A DNA stretch of 64,000 nucleotides from Prevotellaceae bacterium MN60. Its GTDB lineage: Bacteria > Bacteroidota > Bacteroidia > Bacteroidales > Bacteroidaceae. Below are positions 33,105 through 41,704 of the stretch, one piece after another (the stretch's first letter is position 1; each line of letters opens with the position of its first letter). The stretch is taken from assembly GCA_900199555.1 (NCBI GenBank), contig FZQZ01000007.1, forward strand, positions 1-64,000. Direction: 5' to 3'. The notes below the pieces were generated by a model, which ran no database searches, was not told the DNA's origin, and saw nothing but the letters and a program-made list of their open reading frames with translations. The translations under genes were made by a program, and so were the position numbers.

Positions 33105-33881
33105 TCATACCATCTCTTCTGTCAGAATACTCTCTAACTTCTCTGCTTCAAGGCGTAACTGGAACTCGCTGCGGATAGCCACAGAGATGCTTCCGTTCTC
33201 CTCAGATACAACAATAGCAATAGAGTCGCTCTCGTGGGTGATACCCAAGGCTGCACGATGGCGCAAACCTAACTCCTTAGGAATGTCGAGATTGTGACTG
33301 ACGGGAAGAATACAACCAGCAGCCTTGATGCGCTGATTGGCTATAATCATAGCTCCATCATGCAAGGGAGAATTCTTAAAGAAGATATTCTCAATGAGCT
33401 GTTGACTGATGGCAGCATCGATACGTTCACCAGTAGCTACGATATCATCGAGAGGGGTAGCACGCTGGATAACAATCAGTGCACCCACCTTCTTCTTACT
33501 CATACTCATACATGCCATGACAATAGGCATGATGACTTGCTTCAACTCTTCAGGATTGTGTAGCTTCTCACCACTGGAGAACAGACGGCGCAATGCCTGC
33601 ATGCGCTGATGAGCACCAAGATTATACAGGAACTTACGAATATCTTCTTGGAACAGAATGATAAGAGCAATAACTCCTACAGATACCAATTTGTCGAGGA
33701 TAGAGCCTAGCAACTTCATCTCCAGCACTTGTGACACAACAAGCCAGAAGACGATGAACACCAGAATGCCCATGAAGACATTCAGTGAGCGCGACTCCTT
33801 CATCAACCGGTAGACGTAATACAACATCAGTGCTACCAGTACAATGTCGATGATATCCTTTATTCCAAATTCGAAAAACAC
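33105..33881 (-). CDS. cdaA: Diadenylate cyclase CdaA
   Basis: Makes c-di-AMP from two ATP. 258 residues: three N-terminal membrane spans (residues about 8-25, 35-53, 60-78) and a DAC domain with PLHDGAMII (DGA motif, near residue 165) and LGLRHRAALGI (RHR motif, near 205). The start codon is GTG. It follows folP by 11 bp. The downstream order folP-cdaA-pta-ackA suggests co-transcription, but a separate pta promoter cannot be excluded. Confidence 0.95.
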   Translation of the reverse strand: MFFEFGIKDIIDIVLVALMLYYVYRLMKESRSLNVFMGILVFIVFWLVVSQVLEMKLLGSILDKLVSVGVIALIILFQEDIRKFLYNLGAHQRMQALRRLFSSGEKLHNPEELKQVIMPIVMACMSMSKKKVGALIVIQRATPLDDIVATGERIDAAISQQLIENIFFKNSPLHDGAMIIANQRIKAAGCILPVSHNLDIPKELGLRHRAALGITHESDSIAIVVSEENGSISVAIRSEFQLRLEAEKLESILTEEMV

Positions 33882-33912
33882 CTTGTATCTGACTATTTTA
33901 CTATTTGACTAT
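33882..33912 (-). repeat. Short AATAGTN repeats at the folP-cdaA junction
   Basis: On the minus strand, AATAGA, AATAGTC, AATAGT and AATAGTC recur every 7-9 bp. The repeats begin in the last folP codons, include the TAG stop and end 5 bp before the GTG start of cdaA. Confidence 0.6.
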
Positions 33913-34729
33913 TTCTATTTGTTGCTGTCACCATCTTGACACACTCTACTGCCTCACGAACATCGTGGACTCGCAGGATAGAGGCACCCTTCATCAGTGC
34001 AATGGTATTGAGCGCTGTAGTGCAATTGAGTGCTTGTTCCTGACTAGTATGCAGCAACTTGTATATCATTGACTTGCGCGAAATACCCACCAATACTGGC
34101 AGGTGGAGCATCTCCATTCGCTCCAGTTCGCCCATCACAGCATAGTTGTCTTCTACTGTCTTGCCGAAACCAAAGCCTGGGTCGAGCACAATGTCATTCT
34201 GTCCCATGGAGCGCAACTGGTCTACTACCTCAGCACAGTCGAGCATCACCTCTTTCATGGTTGCTTTGCGCGACATGTAGATATAGGGTACATGCAAACG
34301 ACTCACCATGCGGAACATCTCCATCTGATCGGTGAGGGGTGAGATATTGGCAAGGACTGAGCCTCCCACATCATTAATCATGTCTGCACCATATTCCTCA
34401 ACGGTCATGCGAGCAACATTGGGACGGAAGGTATCAATAGAAATGATGGCATCAGGAGCCTCACGACGTACTACTGCCAACGCCTTGCGCAGGCGTTCCA
34501 TCTCTTCTTCCTCAGTGGCAGGCGCACTATCAGGGCGTGTAGAGCAGCCACCAACATCAATAATACTAGCACCCTCTTCTAAAATCTGTCTTACACGTTC
34601 AGCAATCTGATTATCAGTCTGCTGGCGACTGGCAGCATAGAAAGAGTCGGGTGTAGCATTGAGAATACCCATCACCTGTGGCTCTTTCAGGTTTAGCAAC
34701 TTTCCGTTGCAATTTAATGTATATTCCAT
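33893..34729 (-). CDS. folP: Dihydropteroate synthase
   Basis: Joins p-aminobenzoate to the pterin in folate synthesis. 278 residues from the ATG at 34729. Signatures: MGILNATPDSFY, IDVGGCSTRP, ISIDTFRPNVA, DMINDVGG, DIVLDPGFGFGKT, VGISRKSMI and LRVHDVREA. The -7 box TACCTTTG at 34738-34745 puts the RNA start only 3-4 nt before the ATG, so the transcript should be nearly leaderless. The last codons belong to a repeat that runs into cdaA. Confidence 0.96.
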   Translation of the reverse strand: MEYTLNCNGKLLNLKEPQVMGILNATPDSFYAASRQQTDNQIAERVRQILEEGASIIDVGGCSTRPDSAPATEEEEMERLRKALAVVRREAPDAIISIDTFRPNVARMTVEEYGADMINDVGGSVLANISPLTDQMEMFRMVSRLHVPYIYMSRKATMKEVMLDCAEVVDQLRSMGQNDIVLDPGFGFGKTVEDNYAVMGELERMEMLHLPVLVGISRKSMIYKLLHTSQEQALNCTTALNTIALMKGASILRVHDVREAVECVKMVTATNRNSQIVK

Positions 34730-34737
34730 AGCAGCCA

Positions 34738-34745
34738 CAAAGGTA
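34738..34745 (-). promoter_or_regulatory. -7 box TACCTTTG for folP-cdaA
   Basis: Only 8 bp separate the box from the folP ATG, which rules out the GTG start three codons upstream. Confidence 0.6.
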
Positions 34746-34785
34746 CAAAATTAGTGAGAAAAATAAAAATAAAAACGCGTTTTTT

Positions 34786-35370
34786 TCACAATCCCAAGGA
34801 TGTAGCTACCTCGCAGAGTTCATTATACCATTCAGTACCAAAGCGACGAATGAGAGGCTCTTTGAGGAATTGATAGACAGGAATATCCAATTCCTTGCCT
34901 TTGATGACAGCATCCTTGCACACTGCCCAACGATGATAGTTCAGACCTATCAATCCATTGCCGAAGTTCTTCTCACGAATAGGATACAAGGCGCAACTAA
35001 TGGGTTTGCAGAAGCTCGTTTGTCCATTGCGATAGGCTCGTTCCAGAGCACACAGGCAGTTGTCGCCATCATAACAGGTGAACACACAGTCACGTCCTCT
35101 GACAATACTTGTCACCAAGTCGCCATCCTTATCGGCATAGGCTACACCTTGCTTGTCGATAACACTCTGTGCTGAGGCTGAGAGGTCGCCCCAAACAGTG
35201 TCGAGGGCATCTTCTATGCCTGCAATCTCTTCTTGCGTGACGGGTGCACCAGCATCGCCTTCAACACAGCAGATACCTTTACACTTCTCATAGTCACAGC
35301 AGAAGCGCTCTGTTAATATCTCGGAGGAAATCAGTATGCCACCAACTTCCATAATAGGGGGAATGTTCAT
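34786..35370 (-). CDS. DUF3109 family cysteine-rich protein
   Basis: 194 residues with many conserved cysteines: FCCDYEKCKGICCVEGDAG (residues 23-41), CVFTCYDGDNCLCALE (near 95-110), FCKPISCALYP (near 120-130), and AVCKDA. This pattern is typical of DUF3109 and related CxxC-type putative Fe-S or zinc proteins; no function is established to my knowledge. Soluble, no signal peptide. It follows ung by 32 bp and appears to be part of the long minus-strand series from 39593. Confidence 0.85.
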   Translation of the reverse strand: MNIPPIMEVGGILISSEILTERFCCDYEKCKGICCVEGDAGAPVTQEEIAGIEDALDTVWGDLSASAQSVIDKQGVAYADKDGDLVTSIVRGRDCVFTCYDGDNCLCALERAYRNGQTSFCKPISCALYPIREKNFGNGLIGLNYHRWAVCKDAVIKGKELDIPVYQFLKEPLIRRFGTEWYNELCEVATSLGL

Positions 35371-35402
35371 AGAGTGAAGATTTAAGAATTAAAATGTACG
35401 AA

Positions 35403-36068
35403 TTACCATTGAATAGGAGCTATACCATTTTCCTGTAGATAAGCATTGCAACGAGAGAACTGGTGCTGGCCAAACCAGCCACCACGATTAGCACTTAGGG
35501 GAGAGGGGTGTACGGACTCTAAGACAAGGTTCTTCTGCTTGTCTATCATATATGCCTTGGAACGGGCATATCCTCCCCACAACATATATACCAGATGTTC
35601 ACGCTCTGTAGCTAACGCACGGATAGCTGCATCAGTAAACGTCTGCCAGCCTAACGAGGCATGGCTATTGGCTTGATGAGCACGAACCGTCAGGGTGGCG
35701 TTGAGCAATAATACGCCCTGTTCGGCCCAGCGCGTCAGGTTACCACTCGTGGGAATCTCTACACCTAAATCATCGCGTATCTCCTTGAAGATATTCTGCA
35801 ACGAAGGAGGAAAGGCAATGCCGTCTTGTACGGAGAAGCTAAGACCGTGAGCTTGTCCGGGCTCATGATAAGGATCTTGTCCGATGATGACTACCTTTAC
35901 CTGATTGAAGGGACACAGGTTGAAGGCATTGAAGATGAGTTTTCCTGGCGGATAGCACGTTCCTACTTGATACTCTTGTCGAACAGCTCCCGTCAACTGT
36001 TGGAAATACGGCTTCTCAAACTCCTCGTGCAGGTGTTCTTTCCATGCGGATTCTATCTGTACATTCAT
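35403..36068 (-). CDS. ung: Uracil-DNA glycosylase
   Basis: Removes uracil from DNA. 221 residues. Motifs: VVIIGQDPYHEPGQAHGLSFSV (catalytic Asp and water-activating loop, near residue 60), LLLNATLTVRAHQANSH (uracil pocket), and VHPSPLSANRGGWFG (DNA-intercalation loop). Starts 3 nt after dprA ends. Confidence 0.97.
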   Translation of the reverse strand: MNVQIESAWKEHLHEEFEKPYFQQLTGAVRQEYQVGTCYPPGKLIFNAFNLCPFNQVKVVIIGQDPYHEPGQAHGLSFSVQDGIAFPPSLQNIFKEIRDDLGVEIPTSGNLTRWAEQGVLLLNATLTVRAHQANSHASLGWQTFTDAAIRALATEREHLVYMLWGGYARSKAYMIDKQKNLVLESVHPSPLSANRGGWFGQHQFSRCNAYLQENGIAPIQW

Positions 36069-36071
36069 AGC

Positions 36072-37190
36072 TTAAAATATAAGATGATAGGTGCCTCCCG
36101 CCAATGGTTTGACAACGCCCTTCATCTCTAAAGAGAAGAGCATGGCTGTCAATTGTCCGATGGGAATATTGGTGCGCACACTGATGATATTTAATTGTAA
36201 GTCGTTGGTCTGTTGCAAGAGCTGAACGATGCGCTGTTCATCGGCTGTCAGTTCCGGGAATAGTTGTCGCTCTACAGCCTCGGGTTTTACATCTCGTTGT
36301 TTCCAACCCATCGCTTCCACAAAGTCTTCTGCGGAGGTGATAAGGGCAGCGGTATTGTTGCGAATCATCTCGTTGCAGCCCTTACTGTAGGGCATCGTCA
36401 CAGCACCAGGGAACGCAAAGACATCACGATCATAACTGCGAGCAATGTTACAAGTGATGAGGCCTCCACCTTTGGCAGCACTCTCCACCAGAATAGTGGC
36501 ATCGCTCATGCCTGCCACGATACGATTGCGACGTACGAAATTGGGCTTATCGGCATTGGTCTGCGACATAAACTCTGTGAGCAGTCCGCCTTGCTTCAGC
36601 ATTTCGATGGCTGTTCCGCGATGAGCGTAGGGATATATCTTGTCTAGTCCGTGGGCCAATACGCCTACTGTTTCATATCCTTGTTGAAGAGCATTGCGAT
36701 GAGCACAGATATCAATACCATACGCTAATCCGCTAACAATCAATACCTGGGGGCACAACTGGCGTAAATCACTGACAAAGCGTGCAATGATATCCTGACC
36801 ATAGGTGGTGCAGCGACGTGTGCCAATGATGTTAATGACATATTGCTGATTGAGGTCAGCAGAACCTTTATAATAAAGGATAAGCGGTGCATCGGCACAC
36901 TCTCGCATGCGCTGAGGATAGTCGGCATCATTCAGACAGAGCGGCTTGATGCCTCCTCTCTCCATAAACTCCATCTCTGCAGCAGCACGCTTAAGCGCAT
37001 CGTCCCAATGCTTCATCGATTCCCGTAGTCGTGGAGTGCATTCAGGCAACACATCGCCTATCTCGTTGCGATGTTCATAGACTGCCTGACCACTGCCCAA
37101 CTTCTGATAAAGCAGTAGGGCAGTCTGGAAGTTGAAGCCCGTCATGCGCGTCAACGCTACAGTATAGTATGTCTCTTCTTGTGATATCAT
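36072..37190 (-). CDS. dprA: DNA processing protein DprA
   Basis: Loads RecA on incoming single-stranded DNA during natural transformation. 372 residues: an N-terminal SAM-like region, the Rossmann core with IIGTRRCTTYG (near residue 120), VSGLAYGIDICAH, ERR-type FVRRNRIVAGMSD and ILVESAAKGGGLITC, and a C-terminal winged helix (LNIISVRTNIPIGQLTAMLFSLEMKGVVKPLAGGTY). It overlaps the HAD gene by 4 bp. Confidence 0.95.
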   Translation of the reverse strand: MISQEETYYTVALTRMTGFNFQTALLLYQKLGSGQAVYEHRNEIGDVLPECTPRLRESMKHWDDALKRAAAEMEFMERGGIKPLCLNDADYPQRMRECADAPLILYYKGSADLNQQYVINIIGTRRCTTYGQDIIARFVSDLRQLCPQVLIVSGLAYGIDICAHRNALQQGYETVGVLAHGLDKIYPYAHRGTAIEMLKQGGLLTEFMSQTNADKPNFVRRNRIVAGMSDATILVESAAKGGGLITCNIARSYDRDVFAFPGAVTMPYSKGCNEMIRNNTAALITSAEDFVEAMGWKQRDVKPEAVERQLFPELTADEQRIVQLLQQTNDLQLNIISVRTNIPIGQLTAMLFSLEMKGVVKPLAGGTYHLIF

Positions 37191-37864
37191 ATCAAGTTAA
37201 GTAACTCACTAGGATGATGGATAAATGTGGTGCCTCCATGTTCAATAAGAAACTGGCGATTGCGGAAGCCCCACAGAACACTGATGCATGGCATTCCGCT
37301 AGCCTTAGCAGTAGCGATATCTACATCACTATCTCCTACATATATGGCTCTTTCACGGCTGACTCCCAACTGTCGTAAGGCCTCATTGACAGTATCGGGA
37401 GCGGGCTTCTTGCGAATACCTTCTGCTTCATGCTCACCAATGGCCACCTCTATCGTATCAGCAAAGAAGTGGCGACACAATTCTTGTGTGGCAGCATAGA
37501 ACTTATTGCTGACTACGGCAGTGTGATAACCACGACTGCGCAAGGTGGTCAGTAGTTCGCAGATACCATCATAAGGACATGTGGTGTCTAATGAGTGTTC
37601 CATATAATGCTGACGGAAGGTAGCAAATGTTTCCTCAAACTTTGGGTTGGCAGCACCATTAGGTATGGCGCGCTCCATCAGCAGTCGTACACCATTACCT
37701 ACAAATCGACGAACATCATCGATAGTATGTGTGGGCATATCATGTGCCTTGAGGGCATAGTTAACAGATGCTGCCAAATCGCTTAGCGTATCCAGCAGTG
37801 TACCATCAAGGTCGAAGATGATGGTATCGTATTTCTTGTTGTTTGTTATTTCTTGTTCTGTCAT
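37187..37864 (-). CDS. HAD family phosphatase, phosphoglycolate phosphatase-like
   Basis: 225 residues from the ATG at 37864. Motif I is IIFDLDGTLLDT (nucleophile Asp), motif II AVVSNK, motif III Lys in GIRKKPAPD, motif IV YVGDSDVDIATAK. The C1-type cap helix region lies between. This Gph-like branch often removes 2-phosphoglycolate, but substrate range is broad. The frame upstream would overlap the thioesterase gene and is rejected. Gap to the thioesterase is 1 bp; it overlaps dprA by 4 bp. Confidence 0.9.
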   Translation of the reverse strand: MTEQEITNNKKYDTIIFDLDGTLLDTLSDLAASVNYALKAHDMPTHTIDDVRRFVGNGVRLLMERAIPNGAANPKFEETFATFRQHYMEHSLDTTCPYDGICELLTTLRSRGYHTAVVSNKFYAATQELCRHFFADTIEVAIGEHEAEGIRKKPAPDTVNEALRQLGVSRERAIYVGDSDVDIATAKASGMPCISVLWGFRNRQFLIEHGGTTFIHHPSELLNLI

Positions 37865-37865
37865 C

Positions 37866-38267
37866 TTATAAATAGGGTGCAAAGGCGCGGTCGTAGTCCT
37901 CACTACCAGACAGGCGACCATTAACCAGACATACCAGAGTGATGTCACCACGGAAGCAGAGTGCCTCGTCGGAAGCACGGAAGATATCCTGATGGAAAAC
38001 ATATTTGATGCCCTGCTTCTCTAGCCAGAGGCGAGAGATGAACTCATCGTCACAGCGCAAAGGTGTCTTATACTGCAGGTTCATACGAGCTACCACTGCA
38101 TCAACACCCTTCTCGTGCATCTCAGCAAAGCTCAAACCACAGTGCTTAAGGAAGAGATGACGGGTATGTTCTGTGTAGTGCAGATAGTTGGCATTATTCA
38201 CAATGCCCTCAATATCGCACTCGTAGTCACGCACTTCCATACGTGTTTCAAAAATGTAATTACTCAT
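37866..38267 (-). CDS. Acyl-CoA thioesterase, 4HBT/YbgC-like
   Basis: 133-residue hotdog-fold protein. RDYECDIEGIVNNANYLHYTEHTRHLFL carries the Asp and the Asn-His pocket typical of 4-hydroxybenzoyl-CoA thioesterase-like enzymes. Length is normal for a single hotdog domain. Substrate unknown; such enzymes hydrolyse short or aromatic acyl-CoA. Lies between DUF2851 (9 bp gap) and the HAD gene. Confidence 0.88.
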   Translation of the reverse strand: MSNYIFETRMEVRDYECDIEGIVNNANYLHYTEHTRHLFLKHCGLSFAEMHEKGVDAVVARMNLQYKTPLRCDDEFISRLWLEKQGIKYVFHQDIFRASDEALCFRGDITLVCLVNGRLSGSEDYDRAFAPYL

Positions 38268-38276
38268 ATCTTATAA

Positions 38277-39593
38277 TCAATTATTCGTTTTCAATTCATG
38301 CGCACCACGCAAATATTCATATCCAATACGACAACGCAAGCACTCCTTCTTGTCGCAATATTCTCGCTTTAGTTGGATGAGAGCCTGCGAGTCGCCAGCT
38401 GTCTCTACCGACAAACCACACTCTTTCCACATACGGATGATGTAATTATTCTCTGCTTTCAGATGTTCCAAGATGTCGAAGGCGCGATCACAGAGCTCTT
38501 CTTTCATGGAATGTCGCCCGTAAGCAAAAAGCATGGGGACGCAGGTGTTGATAAGCAGTAGGTTGATAGAGAATGGAGACAAGCTCTTTGCATTACGAAT
38601 GCTTTCAGAACCAAAGGTATAGTGCGTCTCCCAATAAGGCGTTACCTGGGTGTGTAGCATGGCAGATAACTCTATTACATCCTTGCCATCGAGTAAGGCA
38701 GACAATCCTGCTCTTCGCTCATAATAGAGGTTGGCTAACTGAGAGATGCGGATATGTGGGAAGTTCTGAGGGCGCAATCTGAGAAAGCGCCAGAGTGAAG
38801 CATCCATTGGCTTTAACGAGAACTTATGTGCCAAATAGAGGTATTCATTACGGAGCTTAGTGAAGTACCCTTCCTTGAGTGCATTCTCTCGGTATTGAAC
38901 AGGGATGGTATCTGGTTCCAAGAGTCCTGCCTGTCCCATAAAGATAGCCTCAATTTGAAACAAGTCGTCGCGATGTTTACCCACAGCTTGTAAGGGGATA
39001 TGGCGCGCCCACTCTTCAAAGGCATCACCATTGATACCAAAGCCATAGTTGCGTGCCATCGTTTGGAAGTAAGCATCCTCCCAAGAGCCTTCTGCATCTT
39101 TCACACGTTGTTGGATAGCAATGGTCTTTTGCTCCAAGCGTTCTGTCTGTAAAGCAGCCATCCATGAATGGATAGTGAGGCGCGTCAATTCAGGTATGAT
39201 ACGATAGCAAGGAGGGTAGGCGTCGGTACGCAATAGTTCTGCATAGTTGTCGTGTACAGACGAAGGAACCGTCAGGCACATCTGTGGCACGAAATCACCC
39301 GCCAGTGTTTGTACTTCACGATCGGAAACACCCACCACGTGCAATATTACATTGTTATAATGTTCATCGTGTTCATGACCATGCAGATACCAGTCGCTGG
39401 ACTTGTCGTGTATCTCTACATTGCCCACCCACATGGTTCCGCCTATCTTTACTTTAGCGTTAAAGAAGTCGGGGCCGCTATTATGATTATGCAATCCTGG
39501 ATCCACGACAACAACCTCTCGTCCATCGGTGGTTTGTAATCCCTCCAATGGCCACATCTTGTGTTTCCAGCAATAATGCAATAACTGCTCCAT
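38277..39593 (-). CDS. DUF2851 family protein
   Basis: 438 residues from the ATG at 39593, which shares one base with the TGA stop of the esterase gene (TGATG). Recognisable features: LHYCWKHKMWP, GLHNHNSGPDFFNAKVKIGGTMWVGNVEIHDKSSDW, HYNNVILHVV and four Cys near the C-terminus (CDKKECLRCRIG). The N-terminal acidic/Lys residues (PDFFNAKV, EIH, ILHVV) recall restriction-endonuclease-like folds, but function is unknown; I give only the family. Confidence 0.85.
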   Translation of the reverse strand: MEQLLHYCWKHKMWPLEGLQTTDGREVVVVDPGLHNHNSGPDFFNAKVKIGGTMWVGNVEIHDKSSDWYLHGHEHDEHYNNVILHVVGVSDREVQTLAGDFVPQMCLTVPSSVHDNYAELLRTDAYPPCYRIIPELTRLTIHSWMAALQTERLEQKTIAIQQRVKDAEGSWEDAYFQTMARNYGFGINGDAFEEWARHIPLQAVGKHRDDLFQIEAIFMGQAGLLEPDTIPVQYRENALKEGYFTKLRNEYLYLAHKFSLKPMDASLWRFLRLRPQNFPHIRISQLANLYYERRAGLSALLDGKDVIELSAMLHTQVTPYWETHYTFGSESIRNAKSLSPFSINLLLINTCVPMLFAYGRHSMKEELCDRAFDILEHLKAENNYIIRMWKECGLSVETAGDSQALIQLKREYCDKKECLRCRIGYEYLRGAHELKTNN

Positions 39594-41536
39594 CAACGAA
39601 CAAGTTTATATTCGAACGGCATAGCGGGCAGACCTTTCTTGTTGTAGATACTGGCGCGAGGATTATCCTTCCAAGCATAGCGTACCCATACGGGCTGAGC
39701 GATAGGCGATTGGAAGATGACCTCAGCACCTTTAACGGTAGCTTCTACATTCACAAAGCGCTTGTCTTCACCAGCTACTTCTACCTCATAGGCAGCGCCT
39801 TCGCGCATAGGCTGGTCGAAGATAATGGTTACCTTTGAATCTTTCACAGAACCACCCACTGGTTGAGGCGAGAGAGCAGGCCACTCTCCATAGGCTACAC
39901 GATCCAGACAAAGAGCTACGCGCTCTGCAGCTTCCTTCTTGCGCAAAGGATGGATATCTACTGTCTCACCAAGATCGATGAGACAAGCAGTCTCTGCAAA
40001 CTCATCACCAATTGTTGCCTGACGCTGAGCCTCACGTAAGCGAGCCCAGTTGCTATTGACAGGGTTGGCTTCATAAGTAATAGTACGTGGCATTCCTGTC
40101 TGCTGACGTCCGTCGTAATTAGCTAACTGTACAATACAGAAAGGTAATGAGGAGTCATTCCATAATGCACGCCAGCTACCCATCAGTTTCTGAAGATAGT
40201 CGCCATAAGGAGTTGGATTACCTGTATTCGATTCACCCTGATACCATACAATACCACTCAAAGCATAAGGTGCCAAGGGATAGAGTACGGCATTATAGAG
40301 TGTGGTAGGCAGATTCTGTAAAGACACATCGCTGCTAGGACAAGAAGGTAGTTCGGCACCAGCATGATGCAGCCACTTATTGCTCAATGCAATCACATCC
40401 TTTGGCATGGGATTCTGACTGAAGCGGTCAGCACCAAAACAGAGCATATATGGCTTCTCTGGAATAAAGTGTGCCATACCATATTTATTGATAAAGCGAA
40501 TGGTAATAACATTGTCGCCCTCGCGAAGTAGTCCTTCTGGAATGTCATAGCGACGAGGAGGATACTGATAGTAGGTACGACCTACCTGCTGACCATTGAC
40601 GTATGTGATGTCGGCATCAAATAGTGTTCCCAGTAACAAACGGGCTGGTTGTCCGGCATGCGCCTTGTCTATCTGGATATGCTGACGCAGCCATGTACTA
40701 CCTGTTCCACGCCATCCCCAATTATTCTGGTCGATGGTAGTCCAAGAAGAATCCTCGTAATCAAGTGCAGTAAAGTGATTAGCGATACCAGGATCCTGCT
40801 GGTCAAGCATCTCGTTCCATTGACGGTCTGCCATATTGTTGGCACGCATCTGGGCTGCAACATATTCTTTATTATCGTAGAGGCGTGTCTTCTGCAACAG
40901 TTGTGGATAATCCTTTTTCAGACTATCAGCAGGAAGCCAAGCCTCGATAGGTGTGCCACCCCAACTATTAACGATGATACCCTGTGGTACTTTCGTCTTC
41001 TCTTGCATGCGCTTTCCCAAGAAGGTGCCCAAAGCAGAGAACTGCCAAGCATTATCTTTGGTTAGTGGTTTCCATGAAGTGGGTAGGATATCATCTTGTA
41101 CACCATGCGTGTTGGTCGTGTTGCGAACACGGAACAAGCGAATAGAAGAGTTGTTGAAATGCTCGATTTCATCGACATACTGAGGGTATACACGCTCTAT
41201 CGTAACATCGATATTCGACTGTCCTGAGCAAAGCCATACATCACCCACTAAGACATCCGTTAATTCTTGCTCTCCAATAGTGAGGGTATAAGGACCACCT
41301 GCCTTGGCTTTCGGTAAATCGATACGCCAACGTCCCTGTTCGTCAGCAGTGGTGGTATACTGTTTCTTCTGCCAACGGATAACTACTTGTTCTTTAGGAT
41401 CTGCCTTTCCCCACACGGGAATAGGTTTGCCACGTTGAAGAACCATACCCGACTGAAACAGTTGGGGCAATACAATCTTTGCATTGGCTACGCAGAAAGT
41501 TGCTAAAGCCAATAGGAGTAGAAAAGGTTTTCTCAT
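39593..41536 (-). CDS. Secreted sialate O-acetylesterase family (acetylxylan esterase-like)
   Basis: 647 residues with the signal peptide MRKPFLLLLALATFCVANA. SGNH blocks: LVGDVWLCSGQSNIDV (nucleophile Ser, near residue 105), GIVWYQGESNTG (block III Glu-Ser-Asn) and a C-terminal DIHP-type His (TVDIHPLRKKEA). A jelly-roll insert lies at about 270-360. It is divergent from a symporter-GH10-GH43 operon and matches the xynE position in Prevotella xylan clusters, so acetyl removal from xylan is the likely task. Promoter box TACCTTTG at 41571-41578. Confidence 0.85.
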   Translation of the reverse strand: MRKPFLLLLALATFCVANAKIVLPQLFQSGMVLQRGKPIPVWGKADPKEQVVIRWQKKQYTTTADEQGRWRIDLPKAKAGGPYTLTIGEQELTDVLVGDVWLCSGQSNIDVTIERVYPQYVDEIEHFNNSSIRLFRVRNTTNTHGVQDDILPTSWKPLTKDNAWQFSALGTFLGKRMQEKTKVPQGIIVNSWGGTPIEAWLPADSLKKDYPQLLQKTRLYDNKEYVAAQMRANNMADRQWNEMLDQQDPGIANHFTALDYEDSSWTTIDQNNWGWRGTGSTWLRQHIQIDKAHAGQPARLLLGTLFDADITYVNGQQVGRTYYQYPPRRYDIPEGLLREGDNVITIRFINKYGMAHFIPEKPYMLCFGADRFSQNPMPKDVIALSNKWLHHAGAELPSCPSSDVSLQNLPTTLYNAVLYPLAPYALSGIVWYQGESNTGNPTPYGDYLQKLMGSWRALWNDSSLPFCIVQLANYDGRQQTGMPRTITYEANPVNSNWARLREAQRQATIGDEFAETACLIDLGETVDIHPLRKKEAAERVALCLDRVAYGEWPALSPQPVGGSVKDSKVTIIFDQPMREGAAYEVEVAGEDKRFVNVEATVKGAEVIFQSPIAQPVWVRYAWKDNPRASIYNKKGLPAMPFEYKLVR

Positions 41537-41570
41537 GATAGTGCGTTTTTATTACGGGCACAAAGGTAGG

Positions 41571-41578
41571 AAAAAATT
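41571..41578 (-). promoter_or_regulatory. -7 box TACCTTTG for the acetylesterase
   Basis: CAAAGGTA on the plus strand, about 35 bp upstream of the start, in the divergent esterase/symporter region. Confidence 0.6.
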
Positions 41579-41673
41579 ACCAAAGAGACTAAAGAATTAG
41601 TTTTTTTTCCATCTTTGAGACAAATTAAGTATTTTTTGTAACACGCTTTAGTGTACATTTCATTAGAAAATAG

Positions 41674-41681
41674 TATCTTTG
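41674..41681 (+). promoter_or_regulatory. -7 box TATCTTTG for the xylan operon
   Basis: 24 bp upstream of the symporter ATG. Just upstream, GTAACAC and GTGTAC (41639-41655) form a small inverted repeat that could bind a regulator. Confidence 0.6.
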
Positions 41682-41704
41682 CACGAAAAATAACTTAAAC
41701 AACT